A stretch of DNA of 64,000 bases, taken from the NCBI GenBank assembly GCA_025359445.1, contig JANYGB010000064.1, forward strand, positions 1 to 64,000. Direction: 5' to 3'. Shown piece by piece: positions 34,879-43,542 of this stretch. Each line of letters starts with the position of its first letter. Positions within the stretch are counted from its first letter, which is position 1. Below the pieces are notes generated by a model that was not told where the DNA came from, made no database searches, and saw only the letters and a list, made by a program, of their open reading frames with translations. The translations under genes and the position numbers were made by a program. This stretch comes from Sphingomonadaceae bacterium (GTDB lineage Bacteria; Pseudomonadota; Alphaproteobacteria; Sphingomonadales; Sphingomonadaceae).

Positions 34879-35946
34879 TTCTGGGACCACGCCCGGCTGC
34901 CACGGCGGATCGCCGGCAAAGCGGATCGGCGGGGCGATATGGTGCCGTCCGTCGGCGAGCCGGATCAGGCCGCGTTCGGCCACGTGCGGCGCATCGAGCG
35001 CCTCGCGAAAATCGAGCACAGGGGCGAAGGCGACGTCCTTGTGCGCCATCCATGCGGTCCATTCGTCGCGGCTGCGCTGCGCGAAGGTATCGCGCAGGAA
35101 GTCGATCAGCACGCCTTGCTCGCCCGCCTCGGCCTCGGCCAGCGCGATCAGGTCGGGTCGCTCCAGCGCGGTCAGCAGATTGACCGCGAACTTGAGTTCG
35201 CGCCCGCCCAGCACGACGTAGTGATCGTCGCTGGTGCGATAGACCTGGTAGAATGCGGCCCCGCCCAGCGATCGTTGCTGGCCCGAGCGCGGCGCAGGTC
35301 CGCCCGCAATCGCTGCGCTGGCGGTATGCGCGCACCACGGCAGCAGGCTGTCGAACATCGCGATATCGAGGTAGTCACCTTGGCCGGTGCGTTCGCGCGC
35401 GAGCAGTGCCATCAGCACGCCCGACAGCGCGGTTAGCCCGGCGGCCATGTCCGACGATGCCACCCCGGGCACCACCGGCGCGCCGTCGGGCCCGTCATTG
35501 ACCGAAAGGAACCCGGCGAGCGCCTGCACCGCCATATCATGCGCCGGATGGTGCGCCAGCTCGCCGTGCTGGCCAAATGCGCTGATCGAGCAATAGACGA
35601 TGCGCGGATTGATCTTGCCGACGGCCTCGTAATCAAACCCGAGCCGGGCGATCACCCCGGGGCGGAAGCCTTCAAGGAACACGTCGGCCTCGGCGATCAG
35701 CGCGATCAGCTCGCCTTTGCCCTTGGCGCTCTTCAGGTCGAGAACCCGGCTTTCCTTGCCTCGATTGAGCTGGGTGAACCACACCGACTGCCCGTTCTCG
35801 AACGGGCCTTGCCCGCGCACCGGCTCGCCGCCCGGCGGTTCGATCTTGATCACCCGCGCGCCGTGGTCGGCCATCATCACGCTGAGCATCGGGCCGGGGA
35901 GGAACTGGGTCAGGTCAACCACGGTGATCCCGTCGAGCTTGCCCAT
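34864..35946 (-). CDS. CaiB/BaiF-family (class III) CoA-transferase
   Basis: A 360-residue class III CoA-transferase. It has VVDLTQFLPGPMLSVMMADHG at the N-terminus and KIEPPGGEPVR. The catalytic aspartate is Asp137 in PAHDMAVQA, followed by GVASSDMAAGLTAL. The enzyme moves CoA between carboxylates, offering a second entry to CoA esters besides the ligase at 21931. The ATG lies one base after the DUF1330-like gene stop, so the two are a transcription unit. Related members act on carnitine, bile acids (BaiF) or alpha-methyl acyl groups. Confidence 0.92.
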   Translation of the reverse strand: MGKLDGITVVDLTQFLPGPMLSVMMADHGARVIKIEPPGGEPVRGQGPFENGQSVWFTQLNRGKESRVLDLKSAKGKGELIALIAEADVFLEGFRPGVIARLGFDYEAVGKINPRIVYCSISAFGQHGELAHHPAHDMAVQALAGFLSVNDGPDGAPVVPGVASSDMAAGLTALSGVLMALLARERTGQGDYLDIAMFDSLLPWCAHTASAAIAGGPAPRSGQQRSLGGAAFYQVYRTSDDHYVVLGGRELKFAVNLLTALERPDLIALAEAEAGEQGVLIDFLRDTFAQRSRDEWTAWMAHKDVAFAPVLDFREALDAPHVAERGLIRLADGRHHIAPPIRFAGDPPWQPGVVPELGNK

Positions 35947-35947
35947 G

Positions 35948-36472
35948 TCAGGGTTTTCCGGCGGGGGTTTGGGGAACCGCCGAGGCGTCGAACGACGCAC
36001 TGTAGGGGTTGTCGCCGACCTTGCCGACCATGTCCGCGCGCAGCGGCGCCTCCGGGTAAATCGCGACTGTCACGTCGGCTGCTGCAGGATTGGATCGCAG
36101 CGCTTTTAGCTGACCTTGATAAACCTGACTGTTCCAGAAGGCCAAGGCGTTCGCACGGCAGGGGAAGCGGACAATCACCGTGGTGAACTGGGCGCTGCCT
36201 TCCAGCATATCGACCGGGCGCGCGGCAATCAGTTCATAGCCGCCAAGCTGCTGGTACAGCCCGCTCGCCGCCACTGCCCGGCCATAGGCCTGCGTCCGCG
36301 CCGCATCGCGCACCGGGCCGGACGCGATCAGCAATACCGGCTCGTCGCAGGTATCGTCCATCGGCGCGGCGGCGCGGCCTGCCGTCAGGGGTTTCGTCGG
36401 GGTGACCGCCGTATCGAATACGGGAACTCCGGCCTGCGCCGTGAAAGCCAGCCAAAGGGCCAATCCGATCAT
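35948..36472 (-). CDS. Secreted DUF1330-like protein
   Basis: The 174-residue protein starts with a signal peptide (MIGLALWLAFTAQAG). A DUF1330/EthD-like ferredoxin fold follows, marked by YELIAARPVDMLEGS, FTTVIVRFPCRANALAFWNS and QVYQGQLKALRSNPAA. The start at 36472 is set by CAGGAG at good spacing. DUF1330 domains have no settled function; export is unusual for them. The position next to the CoA-transferase suggests co-transcription, not a shared function. Confidence 0.72.
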   Translation of the reverse strand: MIGLALWLAFTAQAGVPVFDTAVTPTKPLTAGRAAAPMDDTCDEPVLLIASGPVRDAARTQAYGRAVAASGLYQQLGGYELIAARPVDMLEGSAQFTTVIVRFPCRANALAFWNSQVYQGQLKALRSNPAAADVTVAIYPEAPLRADMVGKVGDNPYSASFDASAVPQTPAGKP

Positions 36473-36539
36473 GCGATAACTCCTGTGTTGCGGTGCGCGG
36501 GTTCTTGCACTGGCCCGCGCATCCTGCCAAGCGGCAGCC

Positions 36540-37316
36540 ATGCAAACCCGTGTCTTGAAGCTCGATGGTGTCCACAATTTCCGTGACTACGGCCTGTACG
36601 CCGGGGCAGACGGTGCCAAAATCAAGCCCGGACTGCTGTGGCGCTCGGCCCAGCACGGCGATGCCAGCGATCAGGACCTGGCTGACATTCACGTGCTCGG
36701 AATCAGGACAGTCGTCGATCTGCGCGGACCAAGCGAACGCGAAGCCAAACCCTGCCGCCGCCATCCCGAATTCGCTGCGCAGGTGTTCGTCTATCCCGAA
36801 GAAACCGCCGGTTTGGCGCTCCACACCGAAGCCGCTGACGGCGTGATTACCGCCGCTGAAGCGCGCGCGGCGATGGTGCGGCTTTATGAGGGCATTCCGT
36901 TCCGTGAGAACCTCGTCCCGATGATCCGCTGCTATTTGGAGGTCCTGCGCCGCGCCGAAGGACCCAGCCTGGTCCACTGCGTCGCGGGCAAGGATCGAAC
37001 CGGCTTTGCCGTGGCGCTGGCGCAGCATGTGCTCGGCGTGTCACAGGATGACATCGTTGCCGATTATGTGCTGACCAATCAGGCCGGCAATATCGAAGCG
37101 CGGATTGCTGCCGGTGCTCAACAAATCCGCGCGCATCGCGGCAATATCAGCGACGAGACGATCCGCACCTTGATGGGGGTCGAAGCCGAATACCTTGAGA
37201 CCGCCTTCGCCCATGCCGCTGCGCGCCATGGCAGCCTCGATGCCTATCTGGCCGAGGTGATCGGAGTCGATGCGTCTGCCCGCGAAGACCTGCGCCGGGC
37301 TTATCTCGAAGCCTAA
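36540..37316 (+). CDS. Tyrosine-protein phosphatase (dual-specificity/PtpB type)
   Basis: A 258-residue Tyr_phosphatase_3-type protein. The opening FRDYGLYAGADGAKIKPGLL is the usual N-terminus. The P-loop VHCVAGKDRTG has the nucleophile Cys147 and Arg153. Members dephosphorylate phosphotyrosine and sometimes phosphoinositides. It is divergent from the DUF1330-like gene, and its 3' end overlaps the hydrolase gene by 4 bp. Confidence 0.9.
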   Translation: MQTRVLKLDGVHNFRDYGLYAGADGAKIKPGLLWRSAQHGDASDQDLADIHVLGIRTVVDLRGPSEREAKPCRRHPEFAAQVFVYPEETAGLALHTEAADGVITAAEARAAMVRLYEGIPFRENLVPMIRCYLEVLRRAEGPSLVHCVAGKDRTGFAVALAQHVLGVSQDDIVADYVLTNQAGNIEARIAAGAQQIRAHRGNISDETIRTLMGVEAEYLETAFAHAAARHGSLDAYLAEVIGVDASAREDLRRAYLEA

Positions 37317-38179
37317 AGAAATCCGCGCACTTCGGCCATGAAGCGGTCGAACTGATCGTGATGCAGCCAGTGCCCCGCATTGTCGAATTCAACCGTGCGG
37401 TGATCGGCGAAAACGTCTGCGCGGCCATCGAGTTCGGGGTTTGAGGCCCAGCTGTCCGATCCGTACAGCAGCAGCACCGGGCAATTAATCGCGCGCCATA
37501 GCTGCTCGGTGCGGTCGTCAGGCACATCCTCGAACGGCCAGACGTTGAGGTAGGGATCGAACTTCCAGCTCCAGGTGCCGTCCTCGTTGCGGCTCGCGCC
37601 GTGGACTGTCAGGTGGCGCGCTTGCTCGTTGAGGAAGCCGTTCTCTTCCTTCATCCGGGCATAGGCTGCCTCGATGCTCGGATAGCGGCGTGGGATGCGT
37701 CCGGCGGCTTTGCGGCGCTCATCGATCCATTTGCGAAAGCGGTTGGCATAGCCCGCCGCCTCGCGCTCGGCGCGGACCTTGGGCGAAGGGCCAAGCCCTT
37801 CGATGTTGACCAGCTTGCGGACCTTATCGGGGTACAGCCCGGCGAAGCGCGTCGCGATATTGCCGCCAAGCGAATGGGCGATGATCGTCACTTCGTCATG
37901 GCCCAGCGTGTGAACCAGCTGGGCGAAATCATATACGAATGCGCTCATCTCATAATTGCCGTCGGGTGCCCAAGCGCTGTCACCATGGCCGCGCAGATCA
38001 GGCGCAATCACGTGCCAGTCTCGTGCTAGTTCTTCGGCCACCCAGTCCCAGCTGCGCGAATGGTCGCGCCCGCCATGCTGCAGAATCAGCGTCGGCGCCT
38101 CGGGGTTGCCCCAATCGACGTAATGCAGCTTGAGCCGCTGCGAGATGAAGCTGTTGGCGGTGGGTCCGAAAGTGGTCAT
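37313..38179 (-). CDS. Alpha/beta hydrolase
   Basis: A 288-residue alpha/beta hydrolase fold enzyme. It has the oxyanion region LILQHGGRDHSRSW, DLRGHGDSAWA, the nucleophile elbow AHSLGG with Ser103, and a C-terminal His in DNAGHWLHHD. It resembles ester, C-C bond or epoxide hydrolases; the substrate is not readable. It stands alone on the minus strand, convergent with the phosphatase gene and divergent from thioredoxin reductase. Confidence 0.88.
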   Translation of the reverse strand: MTTFGPTANSFISQRLKLHYVDWGNPEAPTLILQHGGRDHSRSWDWVAEELARDWHVIAPDLRGHGDSAWAPDGNYEMSAFVYDFAQLVHTLGHDEVTIIAHSLGGNIATRFAGLYPDKVRKLVNIEGLGPSPKVRAEREAAGYANRFRKWIDERRKAAGRIPRRYPSIEAAYARMKEENGFLNEQARHLTVHGASRNEDGTWSWKFDPYLNVWPFEDVPDDRTEQLWRAINCPVLLLYGSDSWASNPELDGRADVFADHRTVEFDNAGHWLHHDQFDRFMAEVRGFL

Positions 38180-38306
38180 GGCGCAGCCAATTGCGCGTTT
38201 TGCCCGATGCCGTCAACGGCCAGGTCACCGCCGGGGAAAGGGTCTTGTGAGGACTCGCCAAGCGGCCAGGTGGTACCTATCTGGTGCCCCGCAAAGGGAG
38301 AATTTC

Positions 38307-39260
38307 ATGGCGACCCATACCACGCGGATGCTGATCATCGGTTCCGGCCCGGCCGGACTGTCGGCGGCGATCTATGGTGCGCGCGCGGGACTGAAGCCGA
38401 TCGTGGTGCAGGGTCTGCAACCCGGCGGCCAGCTGACGATCACCACCGACGTCGAGAATTATCCCGGCTTCCGCGATGTAATCCAGGGGCCGTGGCTGAT
38501 GGAGGAGATGCAGGCCCAGGCGGAGCATGTCGGCACCCGGATGCTGTGGGATACGATTGTGTCGGTCGATCTGAAGACCTGGCCGTTCCGCGCTGTCGGC
38601 GATGGCGGCGACATCTATGAGGGCGAAACGCTGGTGATCGCCACCGGCGCGCAGGCCAAGTGGCTGGGCGTACCGGGCGAGCAGGAGCTGTCGGGCAAGG
38701 GCGTTTCGGCCTGCGCAACTTGCGACGGGTTTTTTTACCGCGGCAAGAAGGTGGTGGTGATCGGCGGCGGCAACACTGCGGTCGAGGAAGCGCTCTACAT
38801 GACCAACCATTCGCAGGACGTGACGCTGATCCACCGCCGCGATTCGCTGCGCTGCGAGAAGATTCTCGAGGATCGCCTGTTCGCCAATCCGCACATCAAG
38901 GTGCTGTGGAACAAGGCGGTCGATCATTTCGTCGGCGGACCGGCCGGGCTGACCGGGGTTTCGTTGAAGGATACGGTGACTGGCGCGGTTTCGATCGAGC
39001 CGACTGACGGTGCCTTCGTTGCGATCGGCCACGCGCCTTCGACCGAACTGTTCAGGGACCAACTCGCCTCCGACGCAACCGGATATTTACTGGTCGAACC
39101 CGGCACGCCAAAAACCGCGATCCCGGGCGTGTTTGCTTGCGGAGATGTGATGGACCATGTGTACCGCCAAGCGGTGACTGCGGCGGGCACAGGCTGCATG
39201 GCCGCGCTCGATGCCGAGCGGTTTTTGGCGGCGAGAGAGCACCGGCAAGCGCGGGATTAA
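38307..39260 (+). CDS. trxB: Thioredoxin-disulfide reductase
   Basis: A 317-residue flavoprotein. FAD binding is at IIGSGPAGLSAA (9-20), the redox-active CATC is Cys136 and Cys139, NADPH binding is at VIGGGNTAVEEAL, and the FAD tail motif is GVFACGDVMD. It transfers electrons from NADPH to thioredoxin in the cytoplasm. The start at 38307 follows AAAGGGAG; the upstream in-frame codon at 38130 would add an unrelated stretch. Its 3' end overlaps the exosortase-associated hydrolase 1 gene by 4 bp. Confidence 0.95.
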   Translation: MATHTTRMLIIGSGPAGLSAAIYGARAGLKPIVVQGLQPGGQLTITTDVENYPGFRDVIQGPWLMEEMQAQAEHVGTRMLWDTIVSVDLKTWPFRAVGDGGDIYEGETLVIATGAQAKWLGVPGEQELSGKGVSACATCDGFFYRGKKVVVIGGGNTAVEEALYMTNHSQDVTLIHRRDSLRCEKILEDRLFANPHIKVLWNKAVDHFVGGPAGLTGVSLKDTVTGAVSIEPTDGAFVAIGHAPSTELFRDQLASDATGYLLVEPGTPKTAIPGVFACGDVMDHVYRQAVTAAGTGCMAALDAERFLAAREHRQARD

Positions 39261-40063
39261 CCCAGCGAACGCAGCGCTCCCAATAGTTGCCCTTGCAGCC
39301 AGATCCGCGCTTTCGGTTCGATGAAGCTGTGCCCGGCCTTAGGGCAAATTCGCAGGCGCTGGTCGCCTGCATCCCACTGCGATAGGAACACTTGACCGGT
39401 GCGGTCGTGCTCGGCGATCAGCAGGGTGATAGCTCCGGAAAACTGCGCAAGGCCTGCCGCCATGTCCTGCGCGAGTGACGAAGGCGGCGGGGCGGGTTTG
39501 ACCGCATCGGCAAGGCTCCCTGCCAGTTTGCCGACTTTGACCTTGCCGGTCAGCAGCCGCCACAGCGCGCGCGGATCGGTCAGGCGGCGCAGGTAATGCG
39601 CCCGGATCGCGCCGGGGGTCATCTGCGGATGGGGTTCGGCCTCAGGCTCGGCGTGAGCTTCCGGCTCAAAAGTCCACGGATTGGCCAGAACGAGCGCATC
39701 GCAGCCTTGGCCTTGCGTCAGCATCAAGGCGCTCGCGGCATCGCAGTTGCCATACGCGGCGATACGTTTGATGCGCGGAAAAGCGCTTCGAAATGAGACG
39801 ATTGCGGCAGAAATATCATCTGCACTCTGCGAAAATCCGGCGTTGTAACCGCTGCTGTCGCCCACCCCGCGGCGATCGAAGCGCATCACCGGAAAGCCCG
39901 CAGCGGAAATCTTCTGCGCGAGTTTGGCATGGCTGCCATAAGGCCCGCAGCGTAACTCGTTGCCGCCAGTTACGATCAGCAGCCCCGCTGGCCCGTCGGC
40001 AGGATCGAGCGTGCCGATCAGGGTATCGCTGTTGCAGGCAAAGGCAATGTGGCGCCGCATCAA
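39257..40063 (-). CDS. Exosortase A system-associated hydrolase 1
   Basis: A 268-residue alpha/beta hydrolase, probably the hydrolase 1 protein (TIGR03100 type) of XrtA loci. The N-terminal IAFACNSDTLIGTLD, PVMRFDRRGVGDSSG and AAYGNCDAAS (in place of the usual GxSxG elbow, with Cys or Asn near the nucleophile site) support this. It overlaps hydrolase 2 by 4 bp. Its chemistry in the exopolysaccharide pathway is unknown. Family assignment relies on neighbours as well as sequence. Confidence 0.82.
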   Translation of the reverse strand: MMRRHIAFACNSDTLIGTLDPADGPAGLLIVTGGNELRCGPYGSHAKLAQKISAAGFPVMRFDRRGVGDSSGYNAGFSQSADDISAAIVSFRSAFPRIKRIAAYGNCDAASALMLTQGQGCDALVLANPWTFEPEAHAEPEAEPHPQMTPGAIRAHYLRRLTDPRALWRLLTGKVKVGKLAGSLADAVKPAPPPSSLAQDMAAGLAQFSGAITLLIAEHDRTGQVFLSQWDAGDQRLRICPKAGHSFIEPKARIWLQGQLLGALRSLG

Positions 40064-40743
40064 GCGTCTACCCCGATGGCCACGATCGCCGCCAGCGCAT
40101 CGGCCTGCGCGCGGTCTTCGTCCGATTCAGCGCGCAGCCACAGTGGCCCGCCGCCAAGCAAATCGTGCTCGATCGCGGTTATACCGGGCTGCTTGCCGGG
40201 GATCAGCTCACCCAATTGGCGCAACATTTCGCCCGACAGCGAATAGCCCGCCAGCTCGAGCCCCATTGCAAGGCCATGCTCCGTCAGGGCATCGATCGAT
40301 TCCTCGCGGCCAGTTTCGCGGGCGGCAATGATCCGCGCGCGCAGCATGGTTTTCAGCAGGCTCGCGCCTTTGACCGGGGCATAGTGCCAACCGCCCAGCT
40401 TGCCCGGCAGGACCAGCCCGCCGCCGCGCAGGGCGAGCACATGAGTGACTTCGAAATGCCGCGCCGCCGCCTCAAGCGCCATCCGCCAGTCTTCGGGCTC
40501 GATCAGCGCGAGGTCCTGCTCGCTCTCGTTAAGCCCGGGCAGGTCCGGCAAAAAGCAGTCGATTCCAGCGCCATCGAGCCGCCGCATTACCTCGGCTGTA
40601 AAGCGCCGCAGCTTGTGGCCTTCATCGAACAGCGCGGGCGCGATCAGCACCCGGCCTTTGCGCCCGTGGTCGAAGGTCAGCGCATATTCCCGGGCCGCAG
40701 CACCGCCGCCGGGCAGGGGGCAAGGATAGGTGTCGGGCTTCAC
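40060..40743 (-). CDS. Exosortase A system-associated hydrolase 2
   Basis: A 227-residue alpha/beta-fold hydrolase of the kind always found beside hydrolase 1 in XrtA loci (TIGR03101 type). It starts with RVLIAPALFDEGHKLRRFTA, and LPDLPGLNESE and HVLALRGGGLVLPG follow. The nucleophile elbow is degenerate (LALRGGG), so an active serine is doubtful. It overlaps the ACP gene by 4 bp and hydrolase 1 by 4 bp. The four minus genes form one unit. Confidence 0.8.
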   Translation of the reverse strand: MKPDTYPCPLPGGGAAAREYALTFDHGRKGRVLIAPALFDEGHKLRRFTAEVMRRLDGAGIDCFLPDLPGLNESEQDLALIEPEDWRMALEAAARHFEVTHVLALRGGGLVLPGKLGGWHYAPVKGASLLKTMLRARIIAARETGREESIDALTEHGLAMGLELAGYSLSGEMLRQLGELIPGKQPGITAIEHDLLGGGPLWLRAESDEDRAQADALAAIVAIGVDA

Positions 40744-41000
40744 CCGGCGTCTTGTTTGGCTCGGGTGAACGCGAGCAAGCTGCCGTACGTTTCAAAGATG
40801 TCGCCGTCGATCTCGTCCTCGTCGATCACGATGTCGAGCCGATCTTCCATTTCGGTGAGCAGCCCCGCGACCGCCATCGAATCGAGTTCGGGCAAGTCAC
40901 CGAACAGGCCGGTGTCGGCGGTGAATTCCGCCACCTGATCAGGCTTGAGGCCCAGCACGTCGGCCAGAATGGCGCGCAGTTTGCGGTCGGTCGTGTCCAT
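40740..41000 (-). CDS. Acyl carrier protein (exosortase-associated)
   Basis: An 86-residue acidic four-helix carrier protein. The phosphopantetheine site is Ser41 in LPELDSMAVAGLL, and the end EDEIDGDIFETYGSLLAF fits helix 3-4. It would carry an acyl or amino-acyl group, loaded perhaps by the CoA-ligase-like enzyme at 42019. The start at 41000 is preferred over an upstream codon because it gives the usual length. The gap to the FemAB-like gene is 10 bp. Confidence 0.88.
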   Translation of the reverse strand: MDTTDRKLRAILADVLGLKPDQVAEFTADTGLFGDLPELDSMAVAGLLTEMEDRLDIVIDEDEIDGDIFETYGSLLAFTRAKQDAG

Positions 41001-41010
41001 TGCGCAGCCT

Positions 41011-41985
41011 CTAGCCGCGAGCGGCCATGCGGCGCAAGCGCTGGCGAACGATCGCGGGCCAGTTTTGCGGGTCGCCGGGGCGGTAGCAGTCGAGCCGGTA
41101 GCGCGGGCGCACTTCTTCCATCCAGTCACGCTTGTAGCCATCGTCGCCGGTGCCGAAGTCGACCAGATCAACCCGGTCGCGGTCTATGACGTGCTCGAAC
41201 AGTGCGGCTGACAGGGTGGTGCCGGGGGACAGCGGCTTCGATGCCTCGGTGTGCGCCAGCTTGTGGATATAAGCGGTGCCATTCTCGACCGTCCAGAATT
41301 GCGCGGCGATCGGCACACCGTTTGCATAGGCCAGCCCGAGCCGCAGTCGCCCTGCCGCCCCTTCGGCCAGGGCAAAGGCGCGCAGGAACGCGGGCGAACC
41401 TTCGCCGGGTTTCCAGCTTTCGGCGTAGATCGCTTCATAAGCGGCCCAGCTGACAGGGTTGAACGCGGTTTCGATTGTCACCGTGACCTTGCTTGCTTTG
41501 CGCTTGAGCGTGGTGCGAACCTGGCCCGGGCGGCCTGCCAGAAATTCGGCGTAGCTACGACCATTAACGGGAAGAACATGGTTGACGTCGCATTGGCTGC
41601 GGAAGGTAATCCACCCCGCCGCGCGCAAGGCAGCTTCGAGCTGGACCGTTTCGCCATTTTCGTCGGGTAGGGGAGACAGGGTGAGGCGCGCGGTTTTCCC
41701 CGCAAGACCGCGCACCAAATCGCTGAGCAATGCGCCGCCGCCGGGGGTGACTAACGGGCGCCAGGTGAAGTTGTACCAGTTGGCCAGGGCTGCCAGTCCG
41801 CTTGGCGTGCGCTGCAGCGGCAACACCGCGCGCTCCTCGCCGTCGTTCGCTACGGCAATTAGGGGAACGAGGCCGCACTGTGCCGCCAGCCCCTGCCACC
41901 ATTCGATCCGGTCGAACGGCGAGAAAGCACGCACAGCGCCGCCTTGCACTTCGTTAAGATCATCGTGATAGTTAACCACGAACAC
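41011..41985 (-). CDS. FemAB-like / GNAT-fold protein, exosortase locus
   Basis: A 324-residue protein with two GNAT-like halves of the FemAB type: FDRIEWWQGLAAQCGLVPL, then GRPGQVRTTLKRKASKVTV, AYEAIYAESWKPGEGSPAFL and the end DFGTGDDGYKRDWMEEVR. Family members move amino acids or acyl groups from carrier to cell-surface acceptors. It is distinct from the second FemAB-type gene at 52061. The start is non-ATG (GTG at 41985, with a second GTG two codons later), and the divergent ligase starts about 33 bp away. Confidence 0.8.
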   Translation of the reverse strand: MFVVNYHDDLNEVQGGAVRAFSPFDRIEWWQGLAAQCGLVPLIAVANDGEERAVLPLQRTPSGLAALANWYNFTWRPLVTPGGGALLSDLVRGLAGKTARLTLSPLPDENGETVQLEAALRAAGWITFRSQCDVNHVLPVNGRSYAEFLAGRPGQVRTTLKRKASKVTVTIETAFNPVSWAAYEAIYAESWKPGEGSPAFLRAFALAEGAAGRLRLGLAYANGVPIAAQFWTVENGTAYIHKLAHTEASKPLSPGTTLSAALFEHVIDRDRVDLVDFGTGDDGYKRDWMEEVRPRYRLDCYRPGDPQNWPAIVRQRLRRMAARG

Positions 41986-42018
41986 AGCGCACTTTCTGTT
42001 TCCGGAGCCACCCGACCT

Positions 42019-43542
42019 TTGCTTAGCTCACCCAAAACCGCGATCCGGCCGCTTGACCATCTCGCGCTGCGCGGAGCTGACGCGGCACCGGCTCTGGTGC
42101 TGCGCGGGGCCACTCTTAACTACAAGGACTTAAGGGATTGTGTCGCAAAGCTCGCGGGCTGGTTGCGCAGCGTGTTGCCCGAAGAGGGCGCGCGGGTCGC
42201 GAGCTGGGCAGCCAAAGGCGAGCTGTCTTGCCTTATGCCGCTCGCGGCAGCGCGTGCGGGCCTGGTGCACGTACCGGTCAATCCGTTGCTCAAGCGCGCT
42301 CAGGTAGCGCACATCCTGAGCGACAGCGGGGCAAGCCTGCTGATCGGCACTGCGGCACGGCTGAGCACACTCGCAGAAAATTATTTACCAAGCGGCTGCA
42401 GGTGCTTAAGTGAGGAAGCTGCCACAACCTCTATGAGCGATGCAGATCCGCTCGGTCCTTCGCAGTCCGATCCAGCGACGCTGGCAGCGATCCTCTATAC
42501 CAGCGGATCGACGGGCAAGCCCAAGGGCGTGATGCTGAGCCACGCCAACATGTGGCTGGGGGCTGATAGCGTTTCGCAATACCTCGCGTTGACGCCGGAA
42601 GACGTAACTCTGGCGGTATTGCCGCTGTCGTTCGATTATGGGCAGAACCAGTTGTTCAGCACCTGGTACGCTGGCGGCAGCGTTGTGCCGCTAGATTACC
42701 TGACCCCGCGCGACGTCGTGAAAGCAGTCGAACGTCATGGCGTCACCACGTTGGCCGCCGTGCCGCCGCTGTGGATCCAGCTGACCGAGCTCGACTGGCC
42801 CGGCGAAACTGCCGCACGGCTGCGGCGATTGACCAATTCGGGCGGCGCGTTAACGGTCAATCTGGTGCGCAAGCTGCGGACGTTATTCCCGGGCGCCCGA
42901 TTGTTCCCGATGTACGGACTGACTGAGGCATTCCGTTCGACCTATCTGGATCCGGCGTTGGTGGACGCGCACCCGACATCGATGGGCCGGGCTATTCCTC
43001 ATGCCGAAGTGCTGGTGATCGGCGATGATGGCGGGCTTGCCGGCGATGACGAAGAGGGCGAACTGGTTCATTGCGGCCCGCTGGTGGCGCAAGGGTATTG
43101 GCAGGATCCGGTCCGCACTGCCGAGCGGTTCAAGCCCGCTCCCGCTGCATCGCGCTATGGCGGCACCGCGGTCTGGTCCGGTGACCGGGTTCGGCGCGCG
43201 ACCGATGGCTTGCTCTATTTCGCCGGTCGGCGCGATGCGATGATTAAATCGGCCGGCAACCGGATCAGCCCGCACGAGATCGAGGAAGCGGCCATGGCGA
43301 GCGGTCTGGTGGCCGAAGCGGTGGCGCTGGGCATTCCCGATGTGCGGCTCGGGCATGCCGTTCACCTGGTGGTTCGCGCCGCGCCTGATAGTTCGTCCAA
43401 AACCGCAGATTTGGCCCGTATCCTTATGCTGGAATTACCTAATTTTATGCAGCCCAGGCAGATACATTGGCGCGATGTGCTGCCGATTTCGCCCAATGGC
43501 AAAATTGACCGGGCAAGTCTCTATGCAGAGCTTGCAGTATGA
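42019..43542 (+). CDS. Acyl-CoA ligase/AMP-dependent synthetase, exosortase A system-associated
   Basis: The 507-residue ANL enzyme is of the XrtA-associated type (TIGR03098). It has ILYTSGSTGKPKGVMLSHAN, the A5 motif YGLTEAF, WSGDRVRRATDG, the hinge GRRDAMIKSAGNRISPHEIE and the catalytic Lys in SPNGKIDRASL. No ATG is available, so I choose TTG at 42019 with GGAG 11 bp upstream; codons from 41944 would overlap the divergent gene. It probably adenylates an acid for transfer to the carrier protein at 40740. It overlaps the decarboxylase by 4 bp. Confidence 0.85.
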   Translation: MLSSPKTAIRPLDHLALRGADAAPALVLRGATLNYKDLRDCVAKLAGWLRSVLPEEGARVASWAAKGELSCLMPLAAARAGLVHVPVNPLLKRAQVAHILSDSGASLLIGTAARLSTLAENYLPSGCRCLSEEAATTSMSDADPLGPSQSDPATLAAILYTSGSTGKPKGVMLSHANMWLGADSVSQYLALTPEDVTLAVLPLSFDYGQNQLFSTWYAGGSVVPLDYLTPRDVVKAVERHGVTTLAAVPPLWIQLTELDWPGETAARLRRLTNSGGALTVNLVRKLRTLFPGARLFPMYGLTEAFRSTYLDPALVDAHPTSMGRAIPHAEVLVIGDDGGLAGDDEEGELVHCGPLVAQGYWQDPVRTAERFKPAPAASRYGGTAVWSGDRVRRATDGLLYFAGRRDAMIKSAGNRISPHEIEEAAMASGLVAEAVALGIPDVRLGHAVHLVVRAAPDSSSKTADLARILMLELPNFMQPRQIHWRDVLPISPNGKIDRASLYAELAV

